A DNA stretch of 64,000 nucleotides from JASKKU01 sp964416905 (GCA_964416905.1 CAYQFL010000001.1:117716-181715); one strand, 5' to 3'; counted from the first letter of the stretch, positions 41,630 to 50,935 are shown. Notes: generated from the sequence alone by a model not told the origin. A program made the numbers and translations.

Positions 41630-42199
41630 ATGTATTTCCCTCCAACTGAAGAAATCAGGTTTCTAAGAACAAGATTAAAGCTAAGTCAAAAAGAGTTAGC
41701 TAGACATGCAGGCGTTTCGCAATCAATAATTGCGAAGATAGAAAAAGGTAAAGTTTCGCCATCTTATGAAACTGTTGTTAAGATTTTTTCTGCATTAGAC
41801 CATCTAATAAAACACAATCAGCTCAGAGCAAAAGATGTTATGAATAGAAAGGTAGTTACGTGTAAAGAAGATTCTTTAGTAAAACAAGCCCTTACAAAGA
41901 TGGTTAAGCACGCGTTTTCTCAAATGCCTGTTGTATCCAAAGATAACAGAGTTTCTGGTTACATTTCTGAAGAAATTATCTTAAGAAAACTTTCCCAAAT
42001 CAATAATGATACAAAAGTAAAAGAAGTTATGGAAGGCCCTATGCCTATGTTAAATAGGGAAACGGAAATCTCTATAATCTACAAACTCTTAGAACAATAT
42101 CCTATGGTCGCAATCATTAGCGAGAGTGGAAAATTAGAAGGCATAATTACTAAAACAGATATTCTTAAGAAGGACATACTTGGAAATCAAAAGTATTAA
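41630..42199 (+). CDS. HTH (XRE) regulator with paired CBS domains
   Basis: This is a 189-residue protein. The XRE-type helix-turn-helix spans about 8-58 (LKLSQKELARHAGVSQSIIA, KIEKGKVSPSYETV). A CBS pair follows, about 66-120 (AKDVMNRKVVTCKED, AFSQMPVVSKDN) and about 127-187 (VKEVMEGPMPML, VAIISESGKLEGIITKTDI). CBS pairs bind adenosyl ligands (AMP, ATP, SAM), so DNA binding is likely tuned by energy or methylation state. Such HTH-CBS proteins are common in archaea. It is cotranscribed with the upstream membrane protein (1-nt gap) and converges on the S12 gene. Confidence 0.85.
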   Translation: MYFPPTEEIRFLRTRLKLSQKELARHAGVSQSIIAKIEKGKVSPSYETVVKIFSALDHLIKHNQLRAKDVMNRKVVTCKEDSLVKQALTKMVKHAFSQMPVVSKDNRVSGYISEEIILRKLSQINNDTKVKEVMEGPMPMLNRETEISIIYKLLEQYPMVAIISESGKLEGIITKTDILKKDILGNQKY

Positions 42200-42243
42200 G
42201 AAAACAAAAAATCAAATTGAACAAAAAAGAAAAAGTGCTAGGC

Positions 42244-42681
42244 TTACTTCCTAGCTTTCTCGATCTTACCTTTTCTCAAAGCTTCTAAAGACTGGTCATT
42301 AACTTTTATAACCTTAAATCTAACGCCAGGAATATCTCCCATAGACCTACCCATCTTTCCGCCAATTCTCTCGATTACAACTTCATCGTGTTCGTCAACA
42401 AACTTTGTTGCGCCGTCTCCTGGCAAGAAAGCTGTGACGATTCTACCATTCTTAGTTAATTGAACTTTCACACATTTTCTCATAGCAGAGTTTGGCTGTT
42501 TAGCTTCCAATTGGACTTTTTCAACAACAAGTCCTCTAGCTTGATGAGCTTTACCGAGAGGATCAAATTTCTCTTTAAGGTTTAGAGCTCGTTTGACAAA
42601 GTCTGAACTAGCCCATCTGAATTTCTTCCTTCTATTTGCAACCTTTTTAGCAGCATACAATCCGTTTGTCTTATTTGCCAT
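42244..42681 (-). CDS. rps12: 30S ribosomal protein S12 (uS12)
   Basis: This 145-residue decoding-centre protein has the archaeal N-terminal extension. Family signatures are ARGLVVEKVQLEAKQPNSAM, RKCVKVQLTKNGR and FLPGDGATKFVDEHDEV, the last two around the conserved Lys/Pro loop. The ribosome binding site AGGTGA precedes ATG 42681. It is the last gene of the RNA polymerase operon; rps7, which follows rps12 in many archaea, is not here. Confidence 0.97.
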   Translation of the reverse strand: MANKTNGLYAAKKVANRRKKFRWASSDFVKRALNLKEKFDPLGKAHQARGLVVEKVQLEAKQPNSAMRKCVKVQLTKNGRIVTAFLPGDGATKFVDEHDEVVIERIGGKMGRSMGDIPGVRFKVIKVNDQSLEALRKGKIEKARK

Positions 42682-42691
42682 AATCTTTCAC

Positions 42692-43114
42692 CTAAATGAC
42701 TTTTATTTCATTGACTTGAGGAAAATACTTCTTAACGATTGTTTCCAAAAACCTCAAATTTTTGGCGTTTCTTCCAATCAACATCGACTTTTTCTGTCGA
42801 TCATTATCTTTTATTAAAACAACACCATCATCAAACTCGATGGAGTTTACTTTTAACGGATAAATCAAGTTAATTATAAATTTTTCTACACTAGGTACAA
42901 ACTCAACAACCTTTATCTTCTTGCGAAGTAACGATGAAACCTTGTTAACGGTAACTCCGCGTTTTCCGATAGCTTTGCTGGCCTCTCCTGGATGAACAAT
43001 AAAAATCAAATTGCCGTTTAAATCCTCGAAGCAATCTTTAACCCTCGCCTGAGAAACTGATTCAAAAACATTTATGTTCCTCAGCAAATTGAGATCAAGT
43101 TTAGTCCGCGCCAT
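42692..43114 (-). CDS. nusA: Archaeal NusA-like KH-domain protein
   Basis: This 140-residue protein contains the two KH domains of NusA without the bacterial N-terminal and S1 domains, as usual in archaea. Signatures are FIVHPGEASKAIGKRGVTVN (KH GxxG loop) and KSMLIGRNAKNLRFLETIV. ATG 43114 gives MARTKLDLNLLRN; a TTG three codons upstream is possible. It is probably a transcription elongation/termination factor, although archaeal NusA function is poorly known. Position between L30e and S12 is the classic archaeal order. Confidence 0.93.
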   Translation of the reverse strand: MARTKLDLNLLRNINVFESVSQARVKDCFEDLNGNLIFIVHPGEASKAIGKRGVTVNKVSSLLRKKIKVVEFVPSVEKFIINLIYPLKVNSIEFDDGVVLIKDNDRQKKSMLIGRNAKNLRFLETIVKKYFPQVNEIKVI

Positions 43115-43144
43115 TTCTACCAAAAATTTGAGGTCTTATTATAA

Positions 43145-43417
43145 TCACTTTAGTACGCCAACAGTTGCAACCGTGTGCTGTCTCCTACAAAGGATTCCTA
43201 AGTTCTTGCTATTCATATCCAATTCAATAAAATCAACTTTCGCTAAATCACACAATTGCTTCAATGTTTTCTTTGCGTCATCGCTACATGTCTTTGACAC
43301 ATAAACAGCTTTAACGTTTCCAGCTATTAATGCCTTACGTGTCTCATTATAGCCAAATACTAGCTTTTCTTTATCCAACGCATCACGGATAATTTTCTCT
43401 ACATCTTTACTCTTCAT
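43145..43417 (-). CDS. rpl30e: 50S ribosomal protein L30e
   Basis: This 90-residue member of the L7Ae/L30e fold family has VFGYNETRKALIAGNVKAVY, a run of charged helix, and LGILCRRQHTVATVGVLK. ATG 43417 is chosen because AGGTG lies 6 nt before it; two upstream in-frame starts fall within that site. It overlaps the end of rpoA2 by 11 nt, indicating tight coupling. Confidence 0.95.
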   Translation of the reverse strand: MKSKDVEKIIRDALDKEKLVFGYNETRKALIAGNVKAVYVSKTCSDDAKKTLKQLCDLAKVDFIELDMNSKNLGILCRRQHTVATVGVLK

Positions 43418-44600
43418 TCTCATCACCTGCTTTTGATAGTTTTGACAAGTCCATGGTTATATCAACAAGACCTGTACCTACTGGCAGTATTTCGTTAAGC
43501 ATAACCCTATCATTTACACTCTTAAACTCATTAACCTCTCCAGATAGAGCTGCTTCCGTAAGATGCCTGATAGGTGTCTCGAAAGCTGCCCTAGATAAAG
43601 CACTGCTTTTATTCTTAACAATACCATATCTTGTAATACCTGAAATGTTACCTGAAACACACATGGCATCAGAGATCAACTGAATATGCCTGCCATTAAC
43701 ATTCAAACCCTGCTGTTCGATGACTGAATAGATTTCATTAAAGATGGCCTGCCTCGCAGCCTCTATTCCTAAGACATCATAAATCTCAAAGATGTTGTTA
43801 GTTATAGTTCTTGTAGGGTCTACAAAGTCTAAAGCTAAGACTGCTTTGAAATTAGAACCTGCGGTTTTAATAACATATTCGCCGTTCTCAAGAACTGGAA
43901 GCACCTGTTTAATCTTAGGGATGCCTCCCACAATAATCTCTTTAATCTGCTCTTTAATCTTAAAGATTGGATCAACATCATGCTCTTTCGAAACAGATTC
44001 CGGGATTTTGATAAACATCTTATCCTTTTCAAACGTAATATCTTTCTCACTAAGCCCTTTGATTTGTTTCTTAACAGCTTTCTTGATAACACTCTGTTTT
44101 AACTCTAAGGTCTTAACCTTATTCATATCGAGAACAATTTCCACAGTTTGTTCTGAAAGATCCACATTAATCTCAGTAGTAATCTCGTCTAAATGCGTTT
44201 CTTTAATCTTGTTAGCAAAGACTTTCACTTCTTCACGGCTTGCTTTATCATAAGGAGGTTTCAAGTAAATGTTCATAGATGGCGTTGACAAGGTTTTTCT
44301 CGCGTCAACAACCTCGATAATCCTCGGCAAACCAAGAGTAACGTTCATTTCTGCAACTCCTGAGAAGTGTTTTGTGTTCAACGTCATCTGAGTAGCTGGT
44401 TCTCCAATAGACTGAGCTGCAATTAATCCAACAGCCTCGCCAGGTTCAACCTTGCTGTTCTCATACTCTTCAACAGCCAAATCCAAAATCTTGGTTAATT
44501 TCTCCTTAGAGATTTTTTTAGGAACTTTAGCCTTAATCTCATCCAAAACATTCTCTGGAAGTAATTCTTTATATTTTTCAAAAATTTGAGAATCAGTCAT
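43407..44600 (-). CDS. rpoA2: DNA-directed RNA polymerase subunit A''
   Basis: This 397-residue C-terminal part of the largest RNA polymerase subunit includes the trigger loop. GEAVGLIAAQSIGEPATQMT and LNTKHFSGV are the trigger-loop region; ARQAIFNEIYSVIEQQGLNV and SALSRAAFETPIRHLTEAA mark the jaw/clamp end. The start is ATG 44600, with AAAGGTGA 7-8 nt upstream, overlapping rpoA1 by 8 nt. Archaeal polymerases carry the A'/A'' split; no intein is present. Confidence 0.97.
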   Translation of the reverse strand: MTDSQIFEKYKELLPENVLDEIKAKVPKKISKEKLTKILDLAVEEYENSKVEPGEAVGLIAAQSIGEPATQMTLNTKHFSGVAEMNVTLGLPRIIEVVDARKTLSTPSMNIYLKPPYDKASREEVKVFANKIKETHLDEITTEINVDLSEQTVEIVLDMNKVKTLELKQSVIKKAVKKQIKGLSEKDITFEKDKMFIKIPESVSKEHDVDPIFKIKEQIKEIIVGGIPKIKQVLPVLENGEYVIKTAGSNFKAVLALDFVDPTRTITNNIFEIYDVLGIEAARQAIFNEIYSVIEQQGLNVNGRHIQLISDAMCVSGNISGITRYGIVKNKSSALSRAAFETPIRHLTEAALSGEVNEFKSVNDRVMLNEILPVGTGLVDITMDLSKLSKAGDENEE

Positions 44601-47190
44601 GCGTTTCACCTTTAACAACTGATTTGATAATGCTATCTACTTCCACTTTACCTGCAAAAGATTTTGCAACATCAACTCCATCGCCACCGTACTCAAACTG
44701 GACAATAACACCTGAAGCGTTTCTAATTGTGCCGTCAGGTCTAACAATAAGGTCAGTCAAAGCATTAGATAATCTCCTGTACAAGTAACCAGACTTTGGC
44801 GTCCTCAAAGCAGTATCCATCAACGAATCTCTTCCAGTCATAGCTGCATAGAAGAATTCGTGAGGTTTCAATCCCTGTTTAAAGCCATTCTTTATGAAAC
44901 CTCTTGCTTCTGGGCTTAAATCGCCTTTCTCAAAACAGGATAAGGCTCTGCCAGAGTAACCTCTATCAATACGCTTACCCCTTAAAGCCTGCTGACCTAC
45001 AAAAGAAGACATCTGAATCAAGTTCAATAAACTGCCTCTCGCACCACTCAATGCTAAAAGCAAGGTATTATTCTTCTCTAAAGAGAGCGTTTCTTTGACA
45101 ACATCTTCAGCGTCATTTCTAACCTGGTTTAACCTGTTAAGCAATAAACTTTCAAGAGTCTCTTCAACAGTTCTTCCAGGATATGGTTCCAACTCTCCTT
45201 TTCTATATTGCTCTATTAAGTTATCACAATCTTTCTTTGCGTCCTCCAATAGCTTTTGGATCTTCTGTTTAGCTTCTTCAGGAAGATCTGTATCTGAAAC
45301 ATAAATGGAGAAACCATATCTCATCAAAACAGCGATACCCAATCGAATAACTCTGCCCATAAACTTTAACGTGGCTTCAGGACCATATTGTTTGCTAAAA
45401 GCCCTCAACAACAAACCTCCACCCTGACCAAGATTTACTTTGTCAAGAACACCTTTGATAAGTTTTCCATTCTTAATCACAAGCTCAGGCTCGTCTTTAT
45501 CTTTTGTTTTTCCATGAAAGTTAAAATCTTTAGGAAGCAATACGCTAAACACTTCCTTTCCACTAACAAAGTCTTTTTTGGCAATCTCGCCAACGTCAAA
45601 AACTTCAGCATTAGCTAATAAATCAATTGCCTCTTTTTTGGCAATCTTGGTTAACCTTTTTGTTAGGATATAACAACCGCTTATTGCATCCTGGATTGCG
45701 CCTATGATTGTTAGACCATCTCTTGGCGAAATCATCTGATGTGCAATTAACATCATAGTTTCTGCTTCAATCCTTGCTTCCTCAGTTTGTGGAACATGAA
45801 GATTCATTTCATCTCCGTCAAAGTCTGCATTATATGGTCTACAAACTGCTGGATTTATTCTGAAAGTTAGGCCATCTAGAACCTTAACTCTATGAGCCAT
45901 CATACTTAATCTATGCAAGGATGGCTGTCTGTTAAATAAAACCACATCGCCATCTAGAAGATGTCTCTCAACAACATAACCTGGCTGAATTTCCTCTAAT
46001 AAAGCTTCCTTGGTTTCTTCAGTAATTTTCTTTTTCTTACCATCTGGCCTGATTAAATAATTCGCACCGGGATACTTATTTGGTCCTCTCTTTATGAATT
46101 CTTTTAAGTATTCAATGTTCCATTCAGTTACTCTTTGAGGCACAGTCAACTTCATTGCTACTCTGTAAGGAACACCCACCTCATCAGGTTCTATCAAAGG
46201 ATCCGGAGAGATTACAGTTCTTGCAGAGAAATTTGTTCTCTTACCTAAAAGATTATGCCTAATCCGACCTTGTTTTGAAGATATTCTATCAACAAGCGTC
46301 TTTAAAGGAACACCGCTTCTATGCCTTGCAACAGGCAGTTTAGGTAAATTGTTATTATAAAAAGTTGCAACATGATATTGCAATAAATCCCAGAGGTCTT
46401 CAACAATAATTTCTGGAGCTCCCGCATTAATGTTCTCAAACAATCTCTGGTTTATCCTCACAATATCTACTAACTTGTGAGTTAAATCGTCTTCGCTTTT
46501 CTCTCCACTTTCTAGAGTTATCGAAGGTCTTACAGTAACTGGAGGGATTGGAAATATGGTTAAAATAAGCCATTCCGGCCTAGAAGTCTCAGGATTTAAT
46601 CCGAAGAACTTCAAATCGGAATCAGGGATTCTCTCCAACCAGCTCCTAATTTCAACACTGTTCATTCTTCTACCATTGATTAAAAAAGTGTATGGTTTCT
46701 CTAACTTAATCTTGTCCTGTTTAGTTCCACAATGAGGGCATTTGGAAGCACGTTTTATCTCAGAAACGATTTTAGATAAAGTAGCCATTCTATCTTCTAA
46801 ACCGCCTTCTTCTTCCACTCTTTCAAGCTCATCGGAATACTTCTTCAAAGCAGCCTCATCTAAAAGAATTCTGCCACAATTTCTACAAGTTGATCTCAAC
46901 AGAGAATAAATTTCGTTAACAAAAAGGATATTGATAACAGGTCTAGCTAAAGGCATATAACCGAAATGACCAGGACATTCTTTCATCCGGCCACCACAGG
47001 TTTTACATCTCAATCCTGGCTCAACAACACCCATACGGGTATCCATTAAACCACCGTCAACAGGATAACCTTCCTTATCATACAGCTCAGGAGTAACAAT
47101 CTTAACCGCAGCCATTTGTTTAATCTGAGCCGGATTCCAAACTCCAAAGTTTATCCTTGAAATATAATATTCACGAAGCTCGTTTTTCAT
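44593..47190 (-). CDS. rpoA1: DNA-directed RNA polymerase subunit A'
   Basis: This 865-residue subunit holds the catalytic Asp triad in NADFDGDEMNLHVPQT. Zinc sites are CKTCGGRMKECPGHFGY near the N-terminus and CRNCGRILL/CPHCGTKQD. RHRSGVPLKTLVDRISSKQG and NLLGKRTNFSARTVISPDP are the clamp and lid/rudder regions. The start is ATG 47190, with AGGTGG 6 nt before it; the in-frame GTG is inside that site. There is no intein or insertion. Length is typical for archaea. Confidence 0.98.
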   Translation of the reverse strand: MKNELREYYISRINFGVWNPAQIKQMAAVKIVTPELYDKEGYPVDGGLMDTRMGVVEPGLRCKTCGGRMKECPGHFGYMPLARPVINILFVNEIYSLLRSTCRNCGRILLDEAALKKYSDELERVEEEGGLEDRMATLSKIVSEIKRASKCPHCGTKQDKIKLEKPYTFLINGRRMNSVEIRSWLERIPDSDLKFFGLNPETSRPEWLILTIFPIPPVTVRPSITLESGEKSEDDLTHKLVDIVRINQRLFENINAGAPEIIVEDLWDLLQYHVATFYNNNLPKLPVARHRSGVPLKTLVDRISSKQGRIRHNLLGKRTNFSARTVISPDPLIEPDEVGVPYRVAMKLTVPQRVTEWNIEYLKEFIKRGPNKYPGANYLIRPDGKKKKITEETKEALLEEIQPGYVVERHLLDGDVVLFNRQPSLHRLSMMAHRVKVLDGLTFRINPAVCRPYNADFDGDEMNLHVPQTEEARIEAETMMLIAHQMISPRDGLTIIGAIQDAISGCYILTKRLTKIAKKEAIDLLANAEVFDVGEIAKKDFVSGKEVFSVLLPKDFNFHGKTKDKDEPELVIKNGKLIKGVLDKVNLGQGGGLLLRAFSKQYGPEATLKFMGRVIRLGIAVLMRYGFSIYVSDTDLPEEAKQKIQKLLEDAKKDCDNLIEQYRKGELEPYPGRTVEETLESLLLNRLNQVRNDAEDVVKETLSLEKNNTLLLALSGARGSLLNLIQMSSFVGQQALRGKRIDRGYSGRALSCFEKGDLSPEARGFIKNGFKQGLKPHEFFYAAMTGRDSLMDTALRTPKSGYLYRRLSNALTDLIVRPDGTIRNASGVIVQFEYGGDGVDVAKSFAGKVEVDSIIKSVVKGETHD

Positions 47191-47205
47191 AAAAACCACC
47201 TATAA

Positions 47206-49008
47206 TCATACCTTTTTATCTATGCCCAACTTAGGCAAAATTTGCATCGACTTTAGCTCGTCTAAGAACAACTTAAAAGCATAACTTGTCTCAACAAAAA
47301 CAACATTTGATTTATCTCCGCAAATCGGACAATAAGCCCTATCTTTAATCACATCATAAACTGCAATGTTACCACAGTTCTGGCATACAGGAACAGAAGT
47401 GTTATCTGCACTAAATCTCTCCTTAAGCACCATCGCTGCACCATGTGAAACAAAAGCATCCTTTTCCATTTCTCCCAAACGCAAACCGCCTTCTCTAGAT
47501 CGGCCTTCGGTTGGTTGTCTTGTAAGGATCTGTACAGGACCTCTTGCTCTAGCTTGCAGTTTATTGGAAACCAAATGCTTCAATCTTAAGTAATACATTG
47601 AACCAACGAAAATCGTAACTTTATACATCTCTCCAGTAACAGGGTTGTACATTGTTTCAACACCGTTCTCTCTAAAACCCAAGGACTGAAGTTCCTTACG
47701 CAAATCAAATTCGGTTTCTGATTCAAAAGGCGTTCCATCCACAAACCTTCCATTAAGAGAACCTACTTTGCCAGCAATCATTTCAAGCATATGCGAAAAC
47801 GTCATTCTTGAAGGCAAACTGTTATGAGAAAACATTATATCTGGAACAATTCCTGACTCTGTAAAAGGCATATCTTCTGGGTCAACAATCAAACCTATAA
47901 CTCCTTTCTGACCGTGTCTTGAAATAAACTTATCACCAAGCTCAGGAATCTTAAGGTCTCTTATCTTAACCTTTATCATCTTGTTTCCTTCACTACTTTC
48001 AGTAATGATTACTGAATCAACTACACCTTGTTCTCCGTGCTTTAGATAAACAGAAGATTCTCTATCTCCCTCAGACAACAATTCATATTCTTCGCCTGCA
48101 GACAAGAATCTTGGAGGACTAACCTTACCAATCAAAACATCGCCTTCTGCAACATGCACTTCCGGCGTTATAACACCATCCTCTTCAAGATATCTATAAT
48201 CATACTCGGACCTATAACCTAAAACATCTTTATCTGGAATTGTAATAGTATCGTGAAGACCGCCAGGGTACTTCAACTCCTCGCTTGATTCTACACGATA
48301 ATAATGGCTTCTACCAAAGCCTCTGTCAATTGAACCTCTATTAACAACTATAGCATCTTCCATGTTATAACCTAAATAAGTACCTACGGCAACAACAATG
48401 TTCTGTCCAATAGGATGATAATCTATGCCGGAAACCTCTTCAGTAGCAGTCCTAAAAATAGGTTTTTGAGGATAATGTAATGTATGGACATCCATATCAA
48501 AACGAATGTTATAGTTTAAAGCGTAAATACCAACAGCTTGCTTCTGGTTCTTTGCTCCGACGGACATTCTCGCACCAGGAGAATGGTTTATATCTGGTAC
48601 TAAAGAACCAGCCCAACCAAAAATACCGAAAGGCGCAATCTCTAAATGTGTATGCTTTGGAGTTAAATCTTCAGGACTTATTGCAACAAGAGCGTTTTCC
48701 TCTTCAGAAGCATCTAAATATTCAATAATTCCTTGTTTTACAAGATCATTCCAGGATAATTCCCCTTTCTCAAGTTTTTTGATATGTTCATCTGTAAGCA
48801 ATGGTTTACCATCCTTAACAACAATCAAAGGCCTGAGAACTCTACCACTATCTGATTCAATAAAAACTGCATCGTGCGTTTCGTCGTAAGAAATACTCAC
48901 TCTAGGATCTATCTTGCCTTCGCGTCTTGATGAACGAAACTTATTGATAAAATCAATAGCATCCTCAACTTCCCCAATACATTTTCCATTTAGATAAACA
49001 TCAGCCAT
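47206..49008 (-). CDS. rpoB1: DNA-directed RNA polymerase subunit B' (C-terminal half of B)
   Basis: This 600-residue half of the second-largest subunit contains GYNMEDAIVVNRGSIDRG, LGDKFISRHGQKGVIGLIV, the NSLPSRMTFSHMLEMIAGK hybrid-binding region, and the C-terminal zinc site CQNCGNIAVY/CPICGDKSN. GGGTGAT precedes ATG 49008, 6 nt after the B'' stop. B is split as in many euryarchaeota. Confidence 0.97.
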   Translation of the reverse strand: MADVYLNGKCIGEVEDAIDFINKFRSSRREGKIDPRVSISYDETHDAVFIESDSGRVLRPLIVVKDGKPLLTDEHIKKLEKGELSWNDLVKQGIIEYLDASEEENALVAISPEDLTPKHTHLEIAPFGIFGWAGSLVPDINHSPGARMSVGAKNQKQAVGIYALNYNIRFDMDVHTLHYPQKPIFRTATEEVSGIDYHPIGQNIVVAVGTYLGYNMEDAIVVNRGSIDRGFGRSHYYRVESSEELKYPGGLHDTITIPDKDVLGYRSEYDYRYLEEDGVITPEVHVAEGDVLIGKVSPPRFLSAGEEYELLSEGDRESSVYLKHGEQGVVDSVIITESSEGNKMIKVKIRDLKIPELGDKFISRHGQKGVIGLIVDPEDMPFTESGIVPDIMFSHNSLPSRMTFSHMLEMIAGKVGSLNGRFVDGTPFESETEFDLRKELQSLGFRENGVETMYNPVTGEMYKVTIFVGSMYYLRLKHLVSNKLQARARGPVQILTRQPTEGRSREGGLRLGEMEKDAFVSHGAAMVLKERFSADNTSVPVCQNCGNIAVYDVIKDRAYCPICGDKSNVVFVETSYAFKLFLDELKSMQILPKLGIDKKV

Positions 49009-49014
49009 ATTAAA

Positions 49015-50502
49015 TCACCCTAACTTTTTTAAACCCATTTCGGATAAAGAGGTTATAATTGAATCCTCATCAGCAGCTTCAGAAATTCTTGAGAAGATTG
49101 CTAAATTTTTCTTAAGGCCTATGTTTGTACCCTCAGGAGTCTCAACAGGACAAAGTCTGCCAAAATGCGTACCATGCAATTCCCTTGCTGCAAAATTCTC
49201 CTGAGAAGATGATAAAGGACTAACAACTCTCTGTAGATGGCTTAGTGATTCTACATAATTCAACCTCATCATTCTTTGGCTTATACCTGTTCGGCCGCCA
49301 ACCCAGTTTCCAGTAGCCATAGCGCTATAAATCCTCGAAGTCAACAATTGGTTTCTAACCACAACGCTGAATGAAGGGAATTTACCTCTCTTTACAATTC
49401 TCTGGAAATTGTATAAAACATCATTTATCAACGTATTAAGAGAAGCCTGGAATAAGTCAGATAACAACTCTCCTGCAAGCTTTAATCTCTTGTTTTTATA
49501 ATGGTCTTTATCGTCTTCAGGCAGATAACCGTGAGCTACAAGCAAGAAGGAACGCACCATCTTGCACAAATTCTGTGCTTTCATAAGCCTGGCGTTTTCA
49601 TCTCTGCCAATATGCGGTAAGAATAAAGTATCAATAAGGTTTGCTGTTCTTTCTAACCTTATCTCTCTTGACTGGTTTATTCCAACCAACTTGGAGATCT
49701 TGTCTAAAGCTTCTTCACTATCTTTGACTTCAACAGCTTCATACAAGTTTGCAATAAGCTCAGGGAATTCATAGCCCTTGGAAACAGATTCCATAATCTC
49801 CTGATCATTAGTAATTCCAAGCGCCTTCAACAAAAGCACAAAAGGAATTCTGTTTGCTCTTGAGAAAGACACATAAACAATGCCATCGCTTAACTGCTCA
49901 ACAGTTGTTGGTATCCTATAAGAACCAAAGGAAGAAAACAATTTACCAACGTATTTGCTTGGTCCTGTTGACGCAGACTCTACAGTAAAATGATTTGCTG
50001 CCAGGTCCTCAACAGCAACAAGCACTCTCTCCGTACCATTAATAATAAAATACCCTCCAGGATCATAAGGGTCTTCGCCTTTTTCAATCAATTCGTCTTT
50101 GCTTAAACCTCTAAGCAAACAATATTTTGACCTTAGCATAATCGGAAGCATACCGATGTTTCGTTCTACAGTCTCTGTTAACTTACCATCAACGTAGGTT
50201 TTGAATGTAAGATAAATTGGTGCGGCATACGTTAAATTCCTGATTCTTGCTTCAGCTGGGTAAAGTAATCTTTCGGAACCTTCTGCTTCAATGGTTTGAG
50301 GCTTACCTATCCGGACTTTACCAAGAACGACTTTTAATTCCTCGACATTCGGCGGAATTATTGTAGGTTCAATAACTCCTGTTTGTTCAACGATTTTCTG
50401 CATTCCTTCCTCAACAAACCATTCAAAAGATTTTATTGAGGAATCTACTAACCCTTCATCTTTAAAAAAAGACCTAAGTAAAACTCTAGAAGCCTTATTC
50501 AC
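49015..50502 (-). CDS. rpoB2: DNA-directed RNA polymerase subunit B'' (N-terminal half of B)
   Basis: This 495-residue N-terminal half of subunit B starts MNKASRVLLRSFFKDEGLVD and contains GYFIINGTERVLVAVEDLA, the fork/lobe region LASNHFTVES-like, and RELHGTHFGRLCPVETPEG at the end. The start is GTG 50502, lying within CGTGAATAA that also ends rpoH (8-nt overlap), with AGGGTGG upstream. A longer reading from 50574 would overlap most of the end of rpoH and adds residues foreign to the family. Confidence 0.95.
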   Translation of the reverse strand: MNKASRVLLRSFFKDEGLVDSSIKSFEWFVEEGMQKIVEQTGVIEPTIIPPNVEELKVVLGKVRIGKPQTIEAEGSERLLYPAEARIRNLTYAAPIYLTFKTYVDGKLTETVERNIGMLPIMLRSKYCLLRGLSKDELIEKGEDPYDPGGYFIINGTERVLVAVEDLAANHFTVESASTGPSKYVGKLFSSFGSYRIPTTVEQLSDGIVYVSFSRANRIPFVLLLKALGITNDQEIMESVSKGYEFPELIANLYEAVEVKDSEEALDKISKLVGINQSREIRLERTANLIDTLFLPHIGRDENARLMKAQNLCKMVRSFLLVAHGYLPEDDKDHYKNKRLKLAGELLSDLFQASLNTLINDVLYNFQRIVKRGKFPSFSVVVRNQLLTSRIYSAMATGNWVGGRTGISQRMMRLNYVESLSHLQRVVSPLSSSQENFAARELHGTHFGRLCPVETPEGTNIGLKKNLAIFSRISEAADEDSIITSLSEMGLKKLG

Positions 50503-50734
50503 GGACAACCACCCTATAATATATTGAACGCCCTTGATATGGGCAATTTCGGTATATTCTAACAACATCTCCATGCTTAAGATTCATATCTTTTATTGCT
50601 GGGTCTGAAATAAGTATCTTGGGCAAATCCCAGACAGTAGCATTATATTTTTTCAGAAGTTCACTAACTTCCTTTTTACTCAGTTTTTCATGCTTAAAGG
50701 ATAGAAAATGTTTGCTAACATCTAATTTTACCAT
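50495..50734 (-). CDS. rpoH: DNA-directed RNA polymerase subunit H (Rpb5 C-terminal type)
   Basis: This 79-residue subunit corresponds to the C-terminal domain of eukaryotic Rpb5: KLSKKEVSELLKKYNATVWD, LPKILISDPAIKDM and KHGDVVRIYRNCPYQGRSIY. GGTGA precedes ATG 50734. It is the first protein gene of the polymerase operon. Only 24 nt separate it from tRNA-Lys, and that gap holds no TATA box. Confidence 0.97.
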   Translation of the reverse strand: MVKLDVSKHFLSFKHEKLSKKEVSELLKKYNATVWDLPKILISDPAIKDMNLKHGDVVRIYRNCPYQGRSIYYRVVVRE

Positions 50735-50758
50735 AGTTTCACCAGCAGAGCGTATGAG

Positions 50759-50832
50759 TGAGCTGGACGGGATTTGAACCCGCGACCCCCAGGTTAAAAG
50801 CCTGGTGCTCTTCCAAGCTGAGCTACCAGCTC
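50759..50832 (-). tRNA. tRNA-Lys (anticodon TTT)
   Basis: This 74-nt tRNA has acceptor GAGCTGG/CCAGCTC, D-arm GCTC...GAGC, anticodon stem CCAGG/CCTGG with loop CTTTTAA (anticodon TTT), a variable loop GGGTC, and T-arm GCGGG TTCAAAT CCCGT. Discriminator A. No intron and no encoded CCA. It lies 6 nt downstream of tRNA-Asp and 24 nt upstream of rpoH. Confidence 0.95.
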
Positions 50833-50838
50833 ATGAAA

Positions 50839-50911
50839 CGCCTTGGCCGGGATTCGAACCCGGGTCTCAGCCTCGACAGGGCTGAATGCTAGGCCTCTAC
50901 ACTACCAAGGC
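50839..50911 (-). tRNA. tRNA-Asp (anticodon GTC)
   Basis: This 73-nt tRNA has acceptor GCCTTGG/CCAAGGC, anticodon stem CAGCC/GGCTG with loop CTGTCGA (anticodon GTC), and T-arm CCGGG TTCGAAT CCCGG. Discriminator G, as expected for Asp. No intron and no encoded CCA. Confidence 0.95.
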
Positions 50912-50935
50912 TTTCATGTGAGGGAAAATCCAATC

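Noticed and set aside
43792..44253. 153-codon plus-strand open frame inside rpoA2
   Set aside because: It is antisense to conserved RNA polymerase coding sequence and shows no family motif.
50503..50574. Longer N-terminus for rpoB2 starting at 50574
   Set aside because: It overlaps rpoH coding sequence and adds 24 residues not found in RNA polymerase B subunits; GTG 50502 with AGGGTGG fits better.
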